34,825 bases of DNA from Sphingobacteriaceae bacterium (GTDB taxonomy: Bacteria; Bacteroidota; Bacteroidia; B-17B0; Aurantibacillaceae). The notes beneath the pieces were generated by a model that was given only the letters and a program-made list of their open reading frames with translations, was not told where the DNA came from and made no database searches. Positions 16,416 through 24,258 of the stretch are shown in pieces. The first letter of the stretch is position 1. Every line of letters starts with the position of its first letter. Made by a program: the position numbers and the translations under genes. Location: assembly GCA_023251725.1 (NCBI GenBank), contig JAHEYG010000028.1, forward strand, positions 1-34,825, written 5' to 3'.

Positions 16416-19229
16416 ATGACCAGAGAAGAGGCAAAAGCAGTAGTAGAAAAATTGGTAAACCGTTTTGCGGAGCAACGCAATGGATACCACGCCGCCGATT
16501 ATAACGAAACCAAAACACGCCGCGATTTTATTGACCCTCTTTTTACTGCTTTTGGCTGGGACATGGATAATAAAGATGATGTTGCCGAGCCTTACCGAGA
16601 AGTAATTCACGAAGACAAAGTAAAAATTCAAGGCAAAACAAAAGCGCCCGATTATGGCTTCCGTCTTTCAGGTTCAAAAGACCGCTTGTTTTATGTTGAA
16701 GCAAAAAAACCGTCCGTTGCATTAAAAACAAATAAAGAAAGTTCTTTTCAAGTTCGTCGCTATGGATGGAACTCCGGCGCATCGGTTTCTATTCTTACAA
16801 ATTTTGAGGAATTTAGTATTTATGATTGCTCAAAAAAACCAAGCTCAACCGAAAGTTCAACCGTTGCGCGTTTAAAATATTTCACCTACGACCAACTTTT
16901 AAAAGAGTTCGATTTTTTTTATGACATTTTTAGCCGCGAGGCAGTTGTAAAAGGGCGTTTCGACAATTATATAAAGAGCGATACAGCTAAAAAAGGAACT
17001 CAAACTCCCGACAAAGAATTTGTTGTTAGCCTCGATAAATGGCGCAAATTCATTGCCATTGATATTGCAAAAAGTAATCTCAAACTAAATGAAGACGAAT
17101 TAAACTTTGCGGTTCAATTAATTATCGATCGCTTAATTTTTCTTCGCTTTTGCGAAGACCGTGGCGTAGAAACTTATGGACAATTAAAAACTGCTGTTTC
17201 AAAAGGCGATGCTTACAAAAACCTTTGTGGTGTTTTCAAAGATGCCGATAACAAATACAACTCAGGGCTTTTTGATTTTAGGAAAGACAGAGTTACACAA
17301 GAATTAAAAGTTACAAATAAAATAATAAAAGGCATTGTAGAAGACCTTTACTCGCCCAATTGCGAATACGATTTTAAAGCTTTACCGGTTGAAGTGCTTG
17401 GTAATGCTTACGAGCAATTTCTTGGTAAAGTAATTCGCATTAATAGAGCGCACCACGCTGTAATTGAAGAAAAACCCGAAGTGCGCAAAGCAGGTGGCGT
17501 TTATTATACACCGCAATATGTTGTAGATTATATTGTAGAAAACACACTTGGCAAATTAATAAAAGATAAAACGCCGAAAGAAATTGAAAAAATAAAAGTA
17601 GTTGACCCTGCCTGTGGAAGCGGTTCTTTTTTATTAGGCGCGTTTCAATACCTTCTAAATTTTCATGCTGCATATTACCATAAAAATGGTTATGCAAATA
17701 AAAAAGTAAAAGATAATCCATTAACCCCACATGGCACACTAAGTACCGCCGAAAAGAAAAAAATATTGCTCAATAATATTTATGGGGTAGATATTGATGC
17801 TAATGCAGTTGAAGTAACAAAACTAAGTTTGTTACTTAAATGCATGGAGGGTGAAACAGACGCAAGTATTAAGCAACAGTTTAATATGTTCCATGACCGT
17901 GTATTACCCGATCTGGATAACAATATTAAAGATGGTAACAGCTTAATTGATACAGATATTTATGATACAGAATTTGATTTAGGTTTTGAAAAGAAAATAA
18001 AGCCTTTTAGTTGGAAAAATAATTTTGCCCGCGTGTTTAAGCAAGGTGGCTTTGATGTGGCTATTGGTAATCCTCCTTATGTAATGCTACAAAATCTTGA
18101 AACAAAAGAAGCGTTTAATTATTGCTCGGAAAAATTTCAATCGGCAAAATATAAAATAGATACATACCAACTATTTATCGAGCAGTCATTAAATCTCTTA
18201 AAAGGAAAAGGTGTGTTAGGATTTATTACACCAAATACATTTCTTAAAAACATTCATGCTGAACCTTTACGGAAATTTATACTTAATAATTCTGTTATTA
18301 ACGAAATTCTATTATTCAAATATTCTGTATTTCCAGAAGCGAGTGTTGACACCTGTGTTTTTACTTTTGAAAAAGGACAGGCCTCTGACAAAGACAAACT
18401 GATAGTAAAACAATCAGAAATTCCATTTGAAATAAAACAATTATCTTCTATCAACCAATCCGATTTTCTAAAAAACAACAGAACAGATTTTAATCTTTTG
18501 ATTTCTGGAAAAGACGCTGAATTATTAAATAAAATAATAAGCCTTTCTGAACCACTTAATAAATTTTGTGATGCTTATTTCGGTATACAAACATTTGACA
18601 GAGGGAAATATGTGAATGAGAAGAAACTGAACAAAAAATATGAACCTATTATTGATGGAGGTAATATCGAACCTTACTACCTTAAGCCTTCAACTGAATT
18701 TGTAAATTTTATCCCGTCCTCAATTAAAAGTGGAGGGAACGAAACCATTTATAGACAAAATAGAATTTGTATTCGGCAAATTGGAGCAACCCCTGTTGCA
18801 ACATTCGTTCCTGCAGATATTTTCACCCTTAACACTATTTACAACGTTTATTTAAGAGAAGAAAATTCAATAAATATAAAATTCGTATTAGGAATAATTA
18901 ATTCTTATGTAACCAAATATTTATGGAAGAAAAATAATTCAGACGAGAAAAAAACTTTTCCAAAAATTAAAAAAGAAGCTATTTTGTCAATTCCAGTTCC
19001 GTTGATAAAAAATCATAGCGACCGAAAACAGATTCATGATGATATAGTGAAGCATGTGGATTTATTATTGAAATTAAATGAAGAACTTCGAGGGACAAAA
19101 CTTCAAACTAAAATAGAGCAATTAAAACAACGCATCCAACATAGCGAAGAAAAAATAAATCAATTAGTTTACGAGCTATACGAATTAACGCCTGAAGAAA
19201 TTAAAGTTATTGAGGAGGCAAATTCATGA
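16416..19229 (+). CDS. Type IIG (Eco57I-like) restriction-modification enzyme
   Basis: This 937-residue single chain carries nuclease, methyltransferase and specificity parts. The N-terminal PD-(D/E)XK nuclease has D79 (APDYGF) and E95-A-K97 (FYVEAKKP). A helical connector runs about 150-350. The N6-adenine methyltransferase has motif X at GGVYYTPQYVVDYIV (361-375), SAM motif I DPACGSGSF (397-405), the Eco57I-type IYGVDIDANAVEVTKLSLLL segment, and catalytic motif IV NPPY (552-555). Residues about 640-870 are the probable target-recognition domain, followed by a C-terminal coiled coil (about 870-925). All key residues are intact, so it should methylate and cut the host or invader sequence it recognises; the site is not predictable here. 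It is coupled to the next gene by an ATGA overlap. Confidence 0.92.
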   Translation: MTREEAKAVVEKLVNRFAEQRNGYHAADYNETKTRRDFIDPLFTAFGWDMDNKDDVAEPYREVIHEDKVKIQGKTKAPDYGFRLSGSKDRLFYVEAKKPSVALKTNKESSFQVRRYGWNSGASVSILTNFEEFSIYDCSKKPSSTESSTVARLKYFTYDQLLKEFDFFYDIFSREAVVKGRFDNYIKSDTAKKGTQTPDKEFVVSLDKWRKFIAIDIAKSNLKLNEDELNFAVQLIIDRLIFLRFCEDRGVETYGQLKTAVSKGDAYKNLCGVFKDADNKYNSGLFDFRKDRVTQELKVTNKIIKGIVEDLYSPNCEYDFKALPVEVLGNAYEQFLGKVIRINRAHHAVIEEKPEVRKAGGVYYTPQYVVDYIVENTLGKLIKDKTPKEIEKIKVVDPACGSGSFLLGAFQYLLNFHAAYYHKNGYANKKVKDNPLTPHGTLSTAEKKKILLNNIYGVDIDANAVEVTKLSLLLKCMEGETDASIKQQFNMFHDRVLPDLDNNIKDGNSLIDTDIYDTEFDLGFEKKIKPFSWKNNFARVFKQGGFDVAIGNPPYVMLQNLETKEAFNYCSEKFQSAKYKIDTYQLFIEQSLNLLKGKGVLGFITPNTFLKNIHAEPLRKFILNNSVINEILLFKYSVFPEASVDTCVFTFEKGQASDKDKLIVKQSEIPFEIKQLSSINQSDFLKNNRTDFNLLISGKDAELLNKIISLSEPLNKFCDAYFGIQTFDRGKYVNEKKLNKKYEPIIDGGNIEPYYLKPSTEFVNFIPSSIKSGGNETIYRQNRICIRQIGATPVATFVPADIFTLNTIYNVYLREENSINIKFVLGIINSYVTKYLWKKNNSDEKKTFPKIKKEAILSIPVPLIKNHSDRKQIHDDIVKHVDLLLKLNEELRGTKLQTKIEQLKQRIQHSEEKINQLVYELYELTPEEIKVIEEANS

Positions 19230-19609
19230 CGCGGGCAGAACGAAATAAAGATTACGAAATTAACTTTAACCAACACGTTGAAGAGTTAATGAAATTTCCT
19301 GATTCAAAATTAGTGAGGCGGCTTGATTTGGTGCGCGCTCAAATGGTTTATACAATCAAAAATAAAGACGAAGAAACATATCAAACCCTTAGGTGGTGGG
19401 AACTTCATACTATTGAAGCTCGCATTCGTAAACACGATTTACCTGAAGTTTCTTATGTGGATGAAATTGAAGAAGCCATAAAAGATATAGAAACAATAAT
19501 TGTTAAGGCAGAAGAACGCAAAGAAATAATTGAAGATGCTTTTGCCAACCAAAATTCCCGTCAGCCTAAAGTAAAAGAAGATAACAGCAACCAAACCAGT
19601 TTGTTTTAA
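19226..19609 (+). CDS. Uncharacterised 127-aa partner of the type IIG enzyme
   Basis: I do not recognise the family. The gene starts inside the last codons of the restriction enzyme gene (ATGA overlap), so the two are almost certainly translated together. The protein is charged and mostly helical, with no membrane segment or signal peptide. Residues about 80-108 form a probable coiled coil (EIEEAIKDIETIIVKAEE). After a disordered, polar tail it ends in QTSLF (123-127), which resembles the QLSLF-type peptide that binds the DNA polymerase sliding clamp. It could tie the restriction enzyme to replication, act as a control or immunity subunit, or be unrelated to DNA cleavage. Confidence 0.8.
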   Translation: MTRAERNKDYEINFNQHVEELMKFPDSKLVRRLDLVRAQMVYTIKNKDEETYQTLRWWELHTIEARIRKHDLPEVSYVDEIEEAIKDIETIIVKAEERKEIIEDAFANQNSRQPKVKEDNSNQTSLF

Positions 19610-19627
19610 ATACTCGCAAAAAGTCAA

Positions 19628-21025
19628 TCAATACCCCAAAATTTTCAACATCGATTTATAGCTTTGCTGTTTTGCGAATAAGCGAGTTGTAATTTCTCCA
19701 CTTTCATCTTTATCAATTAAAACATGTTTTGGTGCCGGTATTAAACAATGTTGTGTGCCACCGTATCCGCTCAATGCTTCCTGATAAGCGCCCGTATGAA
19801 AAAATCCAATGTATAATGGTTGTTTATCTGTTTTCTCAAGCTTCGGTAAAAATACCTGGTTGGTGTGTGCTTCGCTATTATAATAATCCATACTATCGCA
19901 AGTTAAACCACCCAAGTTTACCGGAATGTATTCTTTTTGCCAATGGTTAATTGCCATTAAAATAAAACGCTGGTTAATTCCCCAGGTATCGGGCAAGGTT
20001 GTAATAAAAGAACTATCAATCATGTACCATTGTTCGCGGTCGTTTTGTTTTTTCTGATCAACTATCGAGTATAAAGTAGCACCACTTTCTCCAACAGTAA
20101 ACGACCCGAATTCGGTAAAAATATTGGGTTCGTCTATCTCGTTTTGGGTGCAAAACATCTTAATTTGAGCTACAATTTCCTCAATCATATACTCGTAATC
20201 GTAATCAAATCCGAGCGAAGTTCTTATAGGTAAACCACCTCCAATATTTAACGAATCAAGGGTCGGACATATCTTCTTAAGTTCGAGATATATGCTAAGA
20301 CACTTGTTTAGCTCTGTCCAATAGTAAATGGTGTCTTTTACACCGGTATTTATAAAGAAATGTAGGAGCTTTAGTTCGAACTTGGGATTGACTTGTATCT
20401 TATCTTTATAGAAAGGAATGATCTCGGAATAGCGAATGCCGAGTCGGGATGAATAGAAGGCAAACGAAGGTTCTTCTTCGGTACTTATCCTAATTCCGAT
20501 CTGACTTTTTTCGGCCTTCACATACTTTCTATAATACTCAAATTCATCTAAATGGTCTAATACGGGTATCACATTAAAACCCTCATTAATTAGCTCTGTA
20601 ACATACTGTTTGTATAGTGTACGCTTATACCCGTTACAAATTATATACGTATCTTTGCTTAGCTTCTTTTTTTTAAATTGTTCTTTGATAATCTGGATAT
20701 CGTAGGCCGAAGATGTTTCGATATGCACATCGTTTTTTAACACTTCGTCGAGCACAAACGAAAAATGAGAGCTTTTTGTACAGTAACAATAAATGTATTT
20801 ACCCTTGTAGTCGGCTTTGGCCATGGCCACATTAAAAAGGCGTTTTGCCTTTGCAATTTGAGCACCAATTTTTGGTAAATAAGTAATTTTTAAGGGCGTA
20901 CCGTATTGTTTAATAATATCCATTAATGGGATATCGTGAAAATACAGCTCATCGTCGGTTACACTAAAGCCTTCCTGCGGGAAATTAAAGGTTTGGTGTA
21001 TTAAATCGGTATAACGATTGTCCAT
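19628..21025 (-). CDS. speA: Arginine decarboxylase (fold III, Bacteroidota short type)
   Basis: A 465-residue PLP enzyme of the alanine-racemase fold. K84 in YCYCTKSSHF sits where the PLP lysine is expected. NIGGGLPI (260-267) is the phosphate-binding glycine loop, GSFTVGESGA follows, and C376 in GLTCDSMD is the active-site Cys contributed across the dimer. It is shorter than E. coli SpeA and matches the type common in Bacteroidota. It converts arginine to agmatine, the first step of polyamine synthesis. It is divergent from an arginase-type gene. Its leader contains two overlapping dyads (21034-21071). Confidence 0.88.
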   Translation of the reverse strand: MDNRYTDLIHQTFNFPQEGFSVTDDELYFHDIPLMDIIKQYGTPLKITYLPKIGAQIAKAKRLFNVAMAKADYKGKYIYCYCTKSSHFSFVLDEVLKNDVHIETSSAYDIQIIKEQFKKKKLSKDTYIICNGYKRTLYKQYVTELINEGFNVIPVLDHLDEFEYYRKYVKAEKSQIGIRISTEEEPSFAFYSSRLGIRYSEIIPFYKDKIQVNPKFELKLLHFFINTGVKDTIYYWTELNKCLSIYLELKKICPTLDSLNIGGGLPIRTSLGFDYDYEYMIEEIVAQIKMFCTQNEIDEPNIFTEFGSFTVGESGATLYSIVDQKKQNDREQWYMIDSSFITTLPDTWGINQRFILMAINHWQKEYIPVNLGGLTCDSMDYYNSEAHTNQVFLPKLEKTDKQPLYIGFFHTGAYQEALSGYGGTQHCLIPAPKHVLIDKDESGEITTRLFAKQQSYKSMLKILGY

Positions 21026-21033
21026 TTTTCAAT

Positions 21034-21071
21034 GCAAGTAACTTACTTGCGTAATTTTACGCTAAAGTAAG
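21034..21071 (-). promoter_or_regulatory. Overlapping dyads in the speA leader
   Basis: GCAAGTAACTTACTTGC (21034-21050) is an 8+1+8 perfect dyad. GCGTAATTTTACGC (21049-21062) is a 6+2+6 dyad, extended by CTTACTT (21042-21048) and AAGTAAG (21065-21071). The two share the CTTACTTGC arm, so only one can form at a time. They end 8 bp before the speA ATG. They may be a regulatory leader or overlapping operator sites. Confidence 0.4.
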
Positions 21072-21095
21072 TAATTTAGTTAGAAGAATAGACAA

Positions 21096-21179
21096 TGGTT
21101 AGATGATTAAATGGCTGAATGATTGTAAAATTGTTTAAGTTTTTTTGCCCAAATCCATAGCCATTTAACCATTCAACCA
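21096..21179. repeat. Long imperfect inverted repeat between speA and the arginase gene
   Basis: Arms 21096-21116 (TGGTTAGATGATTAAATGGCT) and 21159-21179 pair over 21 bp with three mismatches, around a 42-nt loop. Text of the GGTTAAATGG type resembles common Bacteroidota intergenic repeats. It lies between two divergent genes, so a terminator role is unlikely. Confidence 0.5.
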
Positions 21180-21234
21180 AAATATCCTCTACCAATAAAA
21201 TAACCGAAATGATAATAATTGAATTATATTTATA

Positions 21235-22197
21235 ATGAAACACATGATAAAGCCAATAAAAATTATTGAAGTAAAAAGTGAGATTGGAGCCGGAACCAGA
21301 GGCGCGAGTATGGGTGTTGATGCCATTAAAATTGCAGCCTTAGATTTTGGTAGTCCATTTTTTAAAAAATTCAAGAACATTGAAATTCCCAACGAAAATA
21401 ATTTATTATTAGAACCGGTTGTTAATGATTACGCTAAGCGGATAAAAGGAATTTATAATTTGAACGAACGTCTGGCCAAAGAAATTCAAAAAGTTTTAGT
21501 GAAGGATGAAATTCCTATTGTGTTAGCGGGCGATCACAGTTCGGCATTAGGAACCATTTCGGGAATAAAAATGGCGTTTCCCGAAAAACGTTTGGGCGTA
21601 ATTTGGATTGATGCACACGCTGATTTGCATTCGCCTTACACAACTCCCAGCGGAAATATGCACGGCATGCCCATTGCCTGTGTGCTGGGTGAAGATAATA
21701 AAGACCGCCAGCAAAATAAACCCGATGATGAAACTATTGAATATTGGGAAAAATTAAAAAACCTTGGCGGGATATCACCCAAAATTTCTTACAATGATTT
21801 AGTGTATATAGCTCTGCGCGATATTGAACCGCAGGAAGATTATGTGATGAAGAAAAATAAAATTCGTGTTTTCAATCTTCAGGAAATTCGTAAAAAAGCG
21901 GTGGAGCGTGTAGCGATTGATTCGTTAAATTATTTAGACCACTGCGATTTAATTTATGTAAGTTTTGATGTTGACAGCATGGATTCGAGAATTTCGAGCG
22001 GAACAGGAACGCCTGTACCAAACGGAATTACAGAAAAAGAAGCCGGTAATTTAATTTACTATCTGATGCGAAGCAAAAAAATATGCTGTTTCGAAATGGT
22101 AGAAATAAATCCGACTTTAGATAAAGAAAATTTAATGGCAGAGAATGCTTTTGAAATTTTACAGAAAGCAACGAATCAGTTAAGTCACGATTTTTAG
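21235..22197 (+). CDS. Ureohydrolase, probably arginase (arginase/agmatinase family)
   Basis: A 320-residue ureohydrolase with all binuclear manganese ligands: H101 (AGDHSSA), D126, H128 and D130 (IDAHADLH), D245 and D247 (SFDVDSMD). SGNMHG (139-144) matches the SGNxHG loop that binds the arginine alpha-amino and carboxylate groups in arginases, and IGAGTRGASMG near the N-terminus also fits arginases. The residue equal to human Asn130 is His132. Arginase (arginine to ornithine and urea) is favoured; agmatinase is possible given the divergent arginine decarboxylase gene, with which it would make putrescine. paaG follows after 41 bp. Confidence 0.85.
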   Translation: MKHMIKPIKIIEVKSEIGAGTRGASMGVDAIKIAALDFGSPFFKKFKNIEIPNENNLLLEPVVNDYAKRIKGIYNLNERLAKEIQKVLVKDEIPIVLAGDHSSALGTISGIKMAFPEKRLGVIWIDAHADLHSPYTTPSGNMHGMPIACVLGEDNKDRQQNKPDDETIEYWEKLKNLGGISPKISYNDLVYIALRDIEPQEDYVMKKNKIRVFNLQEIRKKAVERVAIDSLNYLDHCDLIYVSFDVDSMDSRISSGTGTPVPNGITEKEAGNLIYYLMRSKKICCFEMVEINPTLDKENLMAENAFEILQKATNQLSHDF

Positions 22198-22238
22198 CAT
22201 TCGACGAGTTCAGGCTACGAGTTTATTAATTATATTTT

Positions 22239-23015
22239 ATGAGTTTAATTTTATCTGAGAGAAAAAATAAAGTTACTGTTATCACCTTTAACCGTGCCGA
22301 TAAGTTTAACAGCTTTAACCGCGAGATGGCTTTACAATTGCACAAGGCATTAGACGAAGCTGAGGCTGATAAAAATTGCCGCGCCATAATTTTAACCGGA
22401 ACCGGAAAAGCATTTTGTGCCGGACAGGATTTATCGGAAGCAATAGACCCTAACGGTCCGGGTATTAGCCGCATTGTTACTGAACATTACAATCCGATAA
22501 TTTTAAGATTAAGAAAAATTGAAAAACCGATTATTGCCGCAGTAAACGGTGTTGCCGCTGGGGCGGGCGCTAACATTGCATTGGCTTGTGATATTGTTGT
22601 GGCAGCAAGTTCTTCATCATTTATACAAGCCTTCAGTAAAATTGGTTTAATACCCGACAGTGGCGGAACTTTTTATTTACCGCGCCTTATCGGATTTCAA
22701 ATGGCAAGTGCTTTAATGATAACGGGCGAGAAAGTTTTGGCAAAAGATGCTTTGAGTATGGGAATGATTTATAAAGTTTTTGAAGATGATGTTTTTGTGG
22801 AAGAAACTTTAAAATTTGCCACTACATTATCAGATATGCCAACCCACGGAATTGCGCTCACCAAAAAATTATTGAACGAAAGTTATTCCAATAATTTAGA
22901 ACAGCAATTAATTTTAGAAGGAAAAATTCAAACTGAAGCTACTCTTAGCTACGATTATAAAGAAGGCGTAAATTCTTTTTTAGAAAAACGTAAGCCGGAA
23001 TTTAAGGGGGAGTAA
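22239..23015 (+). CDS. paaG: 2-(1,2-epoxy-1,2-dihydrophenyl)acetyl-CoA isomerase-like crotonase
   Basis: A 258-residue crotonase with strong PaaG features: FCAGQDLS (59-66) for the first oxyanion-hole segment, NGVAAGAGANIALACDIV (103-120) for the second, and FIQAFSKIGLIPDSGGTFYLPRL (128-150) with the isomerase Asp at D140 instead of the hydratase Glu pair. PaaG isomerises the ring epoxide to an oxepin in aerobic phenylacetate breakdown. No other paa gene is adjacent, so a general enoyl-CoA isomerase role is possible. A 63-bp relic of a homologous 3' end occurs at 23954-24016. It is the left flank of the 23016-32308 island. Confidence 0.82.
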   Translation: MSLILSERKNKVTVITFNRADKFNSFNREMALQLHKALDEAEADKNCRAIILTGTGKAFCAGQDLSEAIDPNGPGISRIVTEHYNPIILRLRKIEKPIIAAVNGVAAGAGANIALACDIVVAASSSSFIQAFSKIGLIPDSGGTFYLPRLIGFQMASALMITGEKVLAKDALSMGMIYKVFEDDVFVEETLKFATTLSDMPTHGIALTKKLLNESYSNNLEQQLILEGKIQTEATLSYDYKEGVNSFLEKRKPEFKGE

Positions 23016-23062
23016 ATTAATTGGCCTCCAGATTTGCGGACAAGCTCGTGGGCTGGAAGTTA

Positions 23063-23695
23063 TTAGTTAATTTTATAGCGTTTCAGTTTTATTTCCCAAA
23101 TATTGCAGCTGTTGGTAAATCCAAATTTTCCATATAAAATTCCTACACCTGGCGCGTAAGTATTATAAATATTCCAATTAGGGCAATTACTATTGATATT
23201 TGAGCTAAAGTATGTATATCGATTGATACAGTTAGAATAAGTTTTTGAATTATATGAATAACTCGTTGGATTCGTTTTCATAATAATTAATAACTTATTC
23301 CAAATGCCTAATTGATTACATGAATCATTGGCAAGGGTATCTTCGTTAGTTCCATAACTCAAATTAATCTTCCCGTTACTACTAATAATATAATTTAAAG
23401 AGTCTTTTAAATACCCCTGAACAGCCGTATTACCAGTAATCCAATAAAACCACTTGCCATGATCAAAAATTGAATCATTAACATAACAACTGTCGGAGTA
23501 ATTAGTTATTATTACATTATTTGTATCTGTTATTGTTAATTCATAAACCCAATAATTACCATATTTTAATGGCATATAATCTTTTACAGTGTACGCTTTT
23601 GATGTTGTATATAGTACCCCAATATCTTCATTGTTTTTTTTATTGCAGCCATAGGTAATTATACCCATAAGAATGCATGCTGTTACTTTTTTCAT
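23063..23695 (-). CDS. Predicted lipoprotein, unknown function
   Basis: A 210-residue protein with a short signal peptide ending in TYGC (Cys17), a tolerable but not ideal lipobox. The mature part is beta-rich and Asn/Tyr/Ser-rich. MPLKYGNYWVYELT (41-54) resembles a phrase often seen in Bacteroidota lipoproteins of unknown role. Six cysteines after Cys17 (near residues 70, 126, 156, 170, 198 and so on) could form disulfides. Its promoter (23764-23853) is one of three near-identical 21-bp-phased arrays shared with the adhesin and response-regulator genes, so it is probably part of the same regulon. Function is unknown. Confidence 0.8.
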   Translation of the reverse strand: MKKVTACILMGIITYGCNKKNNEDIGVLYTTSKAYTVKDYMPLKYGNYWVYELTITDTNNVIITNYSDSCYVNDSIFDHGKWFYWITGNTAVQGYLKDSLNYIISSNGKINLSYGTNEDTLANDSCNQLGIWNKLLIIMKTNPTSYSYNSKTYSNCINRYTYFSSNINSNCPNWNIYNTYAPGVGILYGKFGFTNSCNIWEIKLKRYKIN

Positions 23696-23763
23696 ATTTA
23701 AAATTATTATTGTTCAGTATTTAACGATTGTTTTATATTCTCTTTTTTAATTTCCCTCTCACT

Positions 23764-23853
23764 CAAACTTACCACATTATTAAACTTTGTATTTTGAATT
23801 TTATTAAGTGATTGATTAAATTTACTATCTGCGCAAGTCCGTTTAATAAGTGA
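23764..23853 (-). promoter_or_regulatory. Phased LytTR-type control module of the lipoprotein gene
   Basis: Read on the coding strand: TCACTTATTAAA (23853-23842), GCAGATAGTAAA (23832-23821) and TCACTTAATAAA (23811-23800) at exact 21-bp steps, then TAAGTTTG (23771-23764), a perfect -7 box. The proximal repeat starts 29 bp from the TA of the -7 box. No -33 TTG is present. Layout is identical to the modules at 29386-29475 and 30266-30355. Confidence 0.75.
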
Positions 23854-23953
23854 TTTTGAAGAGAAATTGGTTTTACAAAACGTCTATTTATCCGGTGAGT
23901 TTAATACTCGGTATAATCAATTATAGTTCATACAAGCAAAACTGCTACCACAT

Positions 23954-24016
23954 GATTATCAGAAAGGCGTAAAATCCTTTTTAGAAAAACGAAAGCCGGA
24001 ATTTAAGGGGGAGTAA
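23954..24016 (+). pseudogene. Relic of a paaG 3' end
   Basis: 63 bp align without gaps to the last 63 bp of paaG (22953-23015), 57 of 63 identical. The frame and TAA stop are retained: it would encode DYQKGVKSFLEKRKPEFKGE, against DYKEGVNSFLEKRKPEFKGE in the intact gene. Upstream of 23954 similarity fades quickly. It is a decayed or foreign copy, since three residues differ. Confidence 0.85.
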
Positions 24017-24018
24017 TT

Positions 24019-24086
24019 TTAATCTTTTTTCTTAAAATTATTGATGCCGTTGATGGTGAATTCTGATAAAACTAATTGTCCGCTAA
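24019..24086 (-). pseudogene. Relic of the second crotonase gene's 3' end
   Basis: 68 bp align without gaps to 32309-32376, the 3' end of the intact crotonase gene, 61 of 68 identical, stop codon included. The tail SGQLVLSEFTINGINNFKKK is recognisable. It is convergent with the paaG relic, and the two stop codons are separated by 2 bp. An ATG at 24147 opens a 42-codon frame that runs into this tail (24019-24147); its first half has no visible similarity to the crotonase and it is probably not a real gene. Confidence 0.85.
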
Positions 24087-24202
24087 ACACAATATGAAAC
24101 GAAGCAGAAAAAGCATGCAGTACCATAGTTCCAAAAACTTTATTCATTCATTTTCTACTTCCTCCATGAAGAAGTAAAATATTTTTTATAAAACTAAAAT
24201 AA

Positions 24203-24234
24203 ATAAAAAAGGGATAACATTTCTGCCATCCCTT
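24203..24234 (-). terminator. Intrinsic terminator of the adhesin/coiled-coil operon
   Basis: On the minus strand, AAGGGAT (24234-24228) pairs with ATCCCTT (24215-24209) around a 12-nt loop, followed by TTTTATTT. It lies 25 bp after the stop of the coiled-coil gene. Confidence 0.7.
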
Positions 24235-24258
24235 CTGATTCAACAACTATAAAAGCAA

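Larger units (their letters stand above)
23696..24258. other. 563-bp intergenic region with control array, crotonase relics and terminator
   Basis: From left to right: the lipoprotein leader (23696-23763), the phased array (23764-23853), about 100 bp with nothing recognisable, the paaG-tail relic (23954-24016), the second crotonase-tail relic (24019-24086), a stem-loop of ACTTCCTC/GAAGAAGT with one mismatch (24157-24175), and the terminator of the coiled-coil gene (24203-24234). No intact gene over about 45 codons was found. Confidence 0.75.

Noticed and set aside
24019-24147. 42-codon ORF ending in the crotonase-like tail as a real small gene
   Set aside because: The first half shows no similarity to the crotonase, no promoter is visible, and the tail is explained as a relic.
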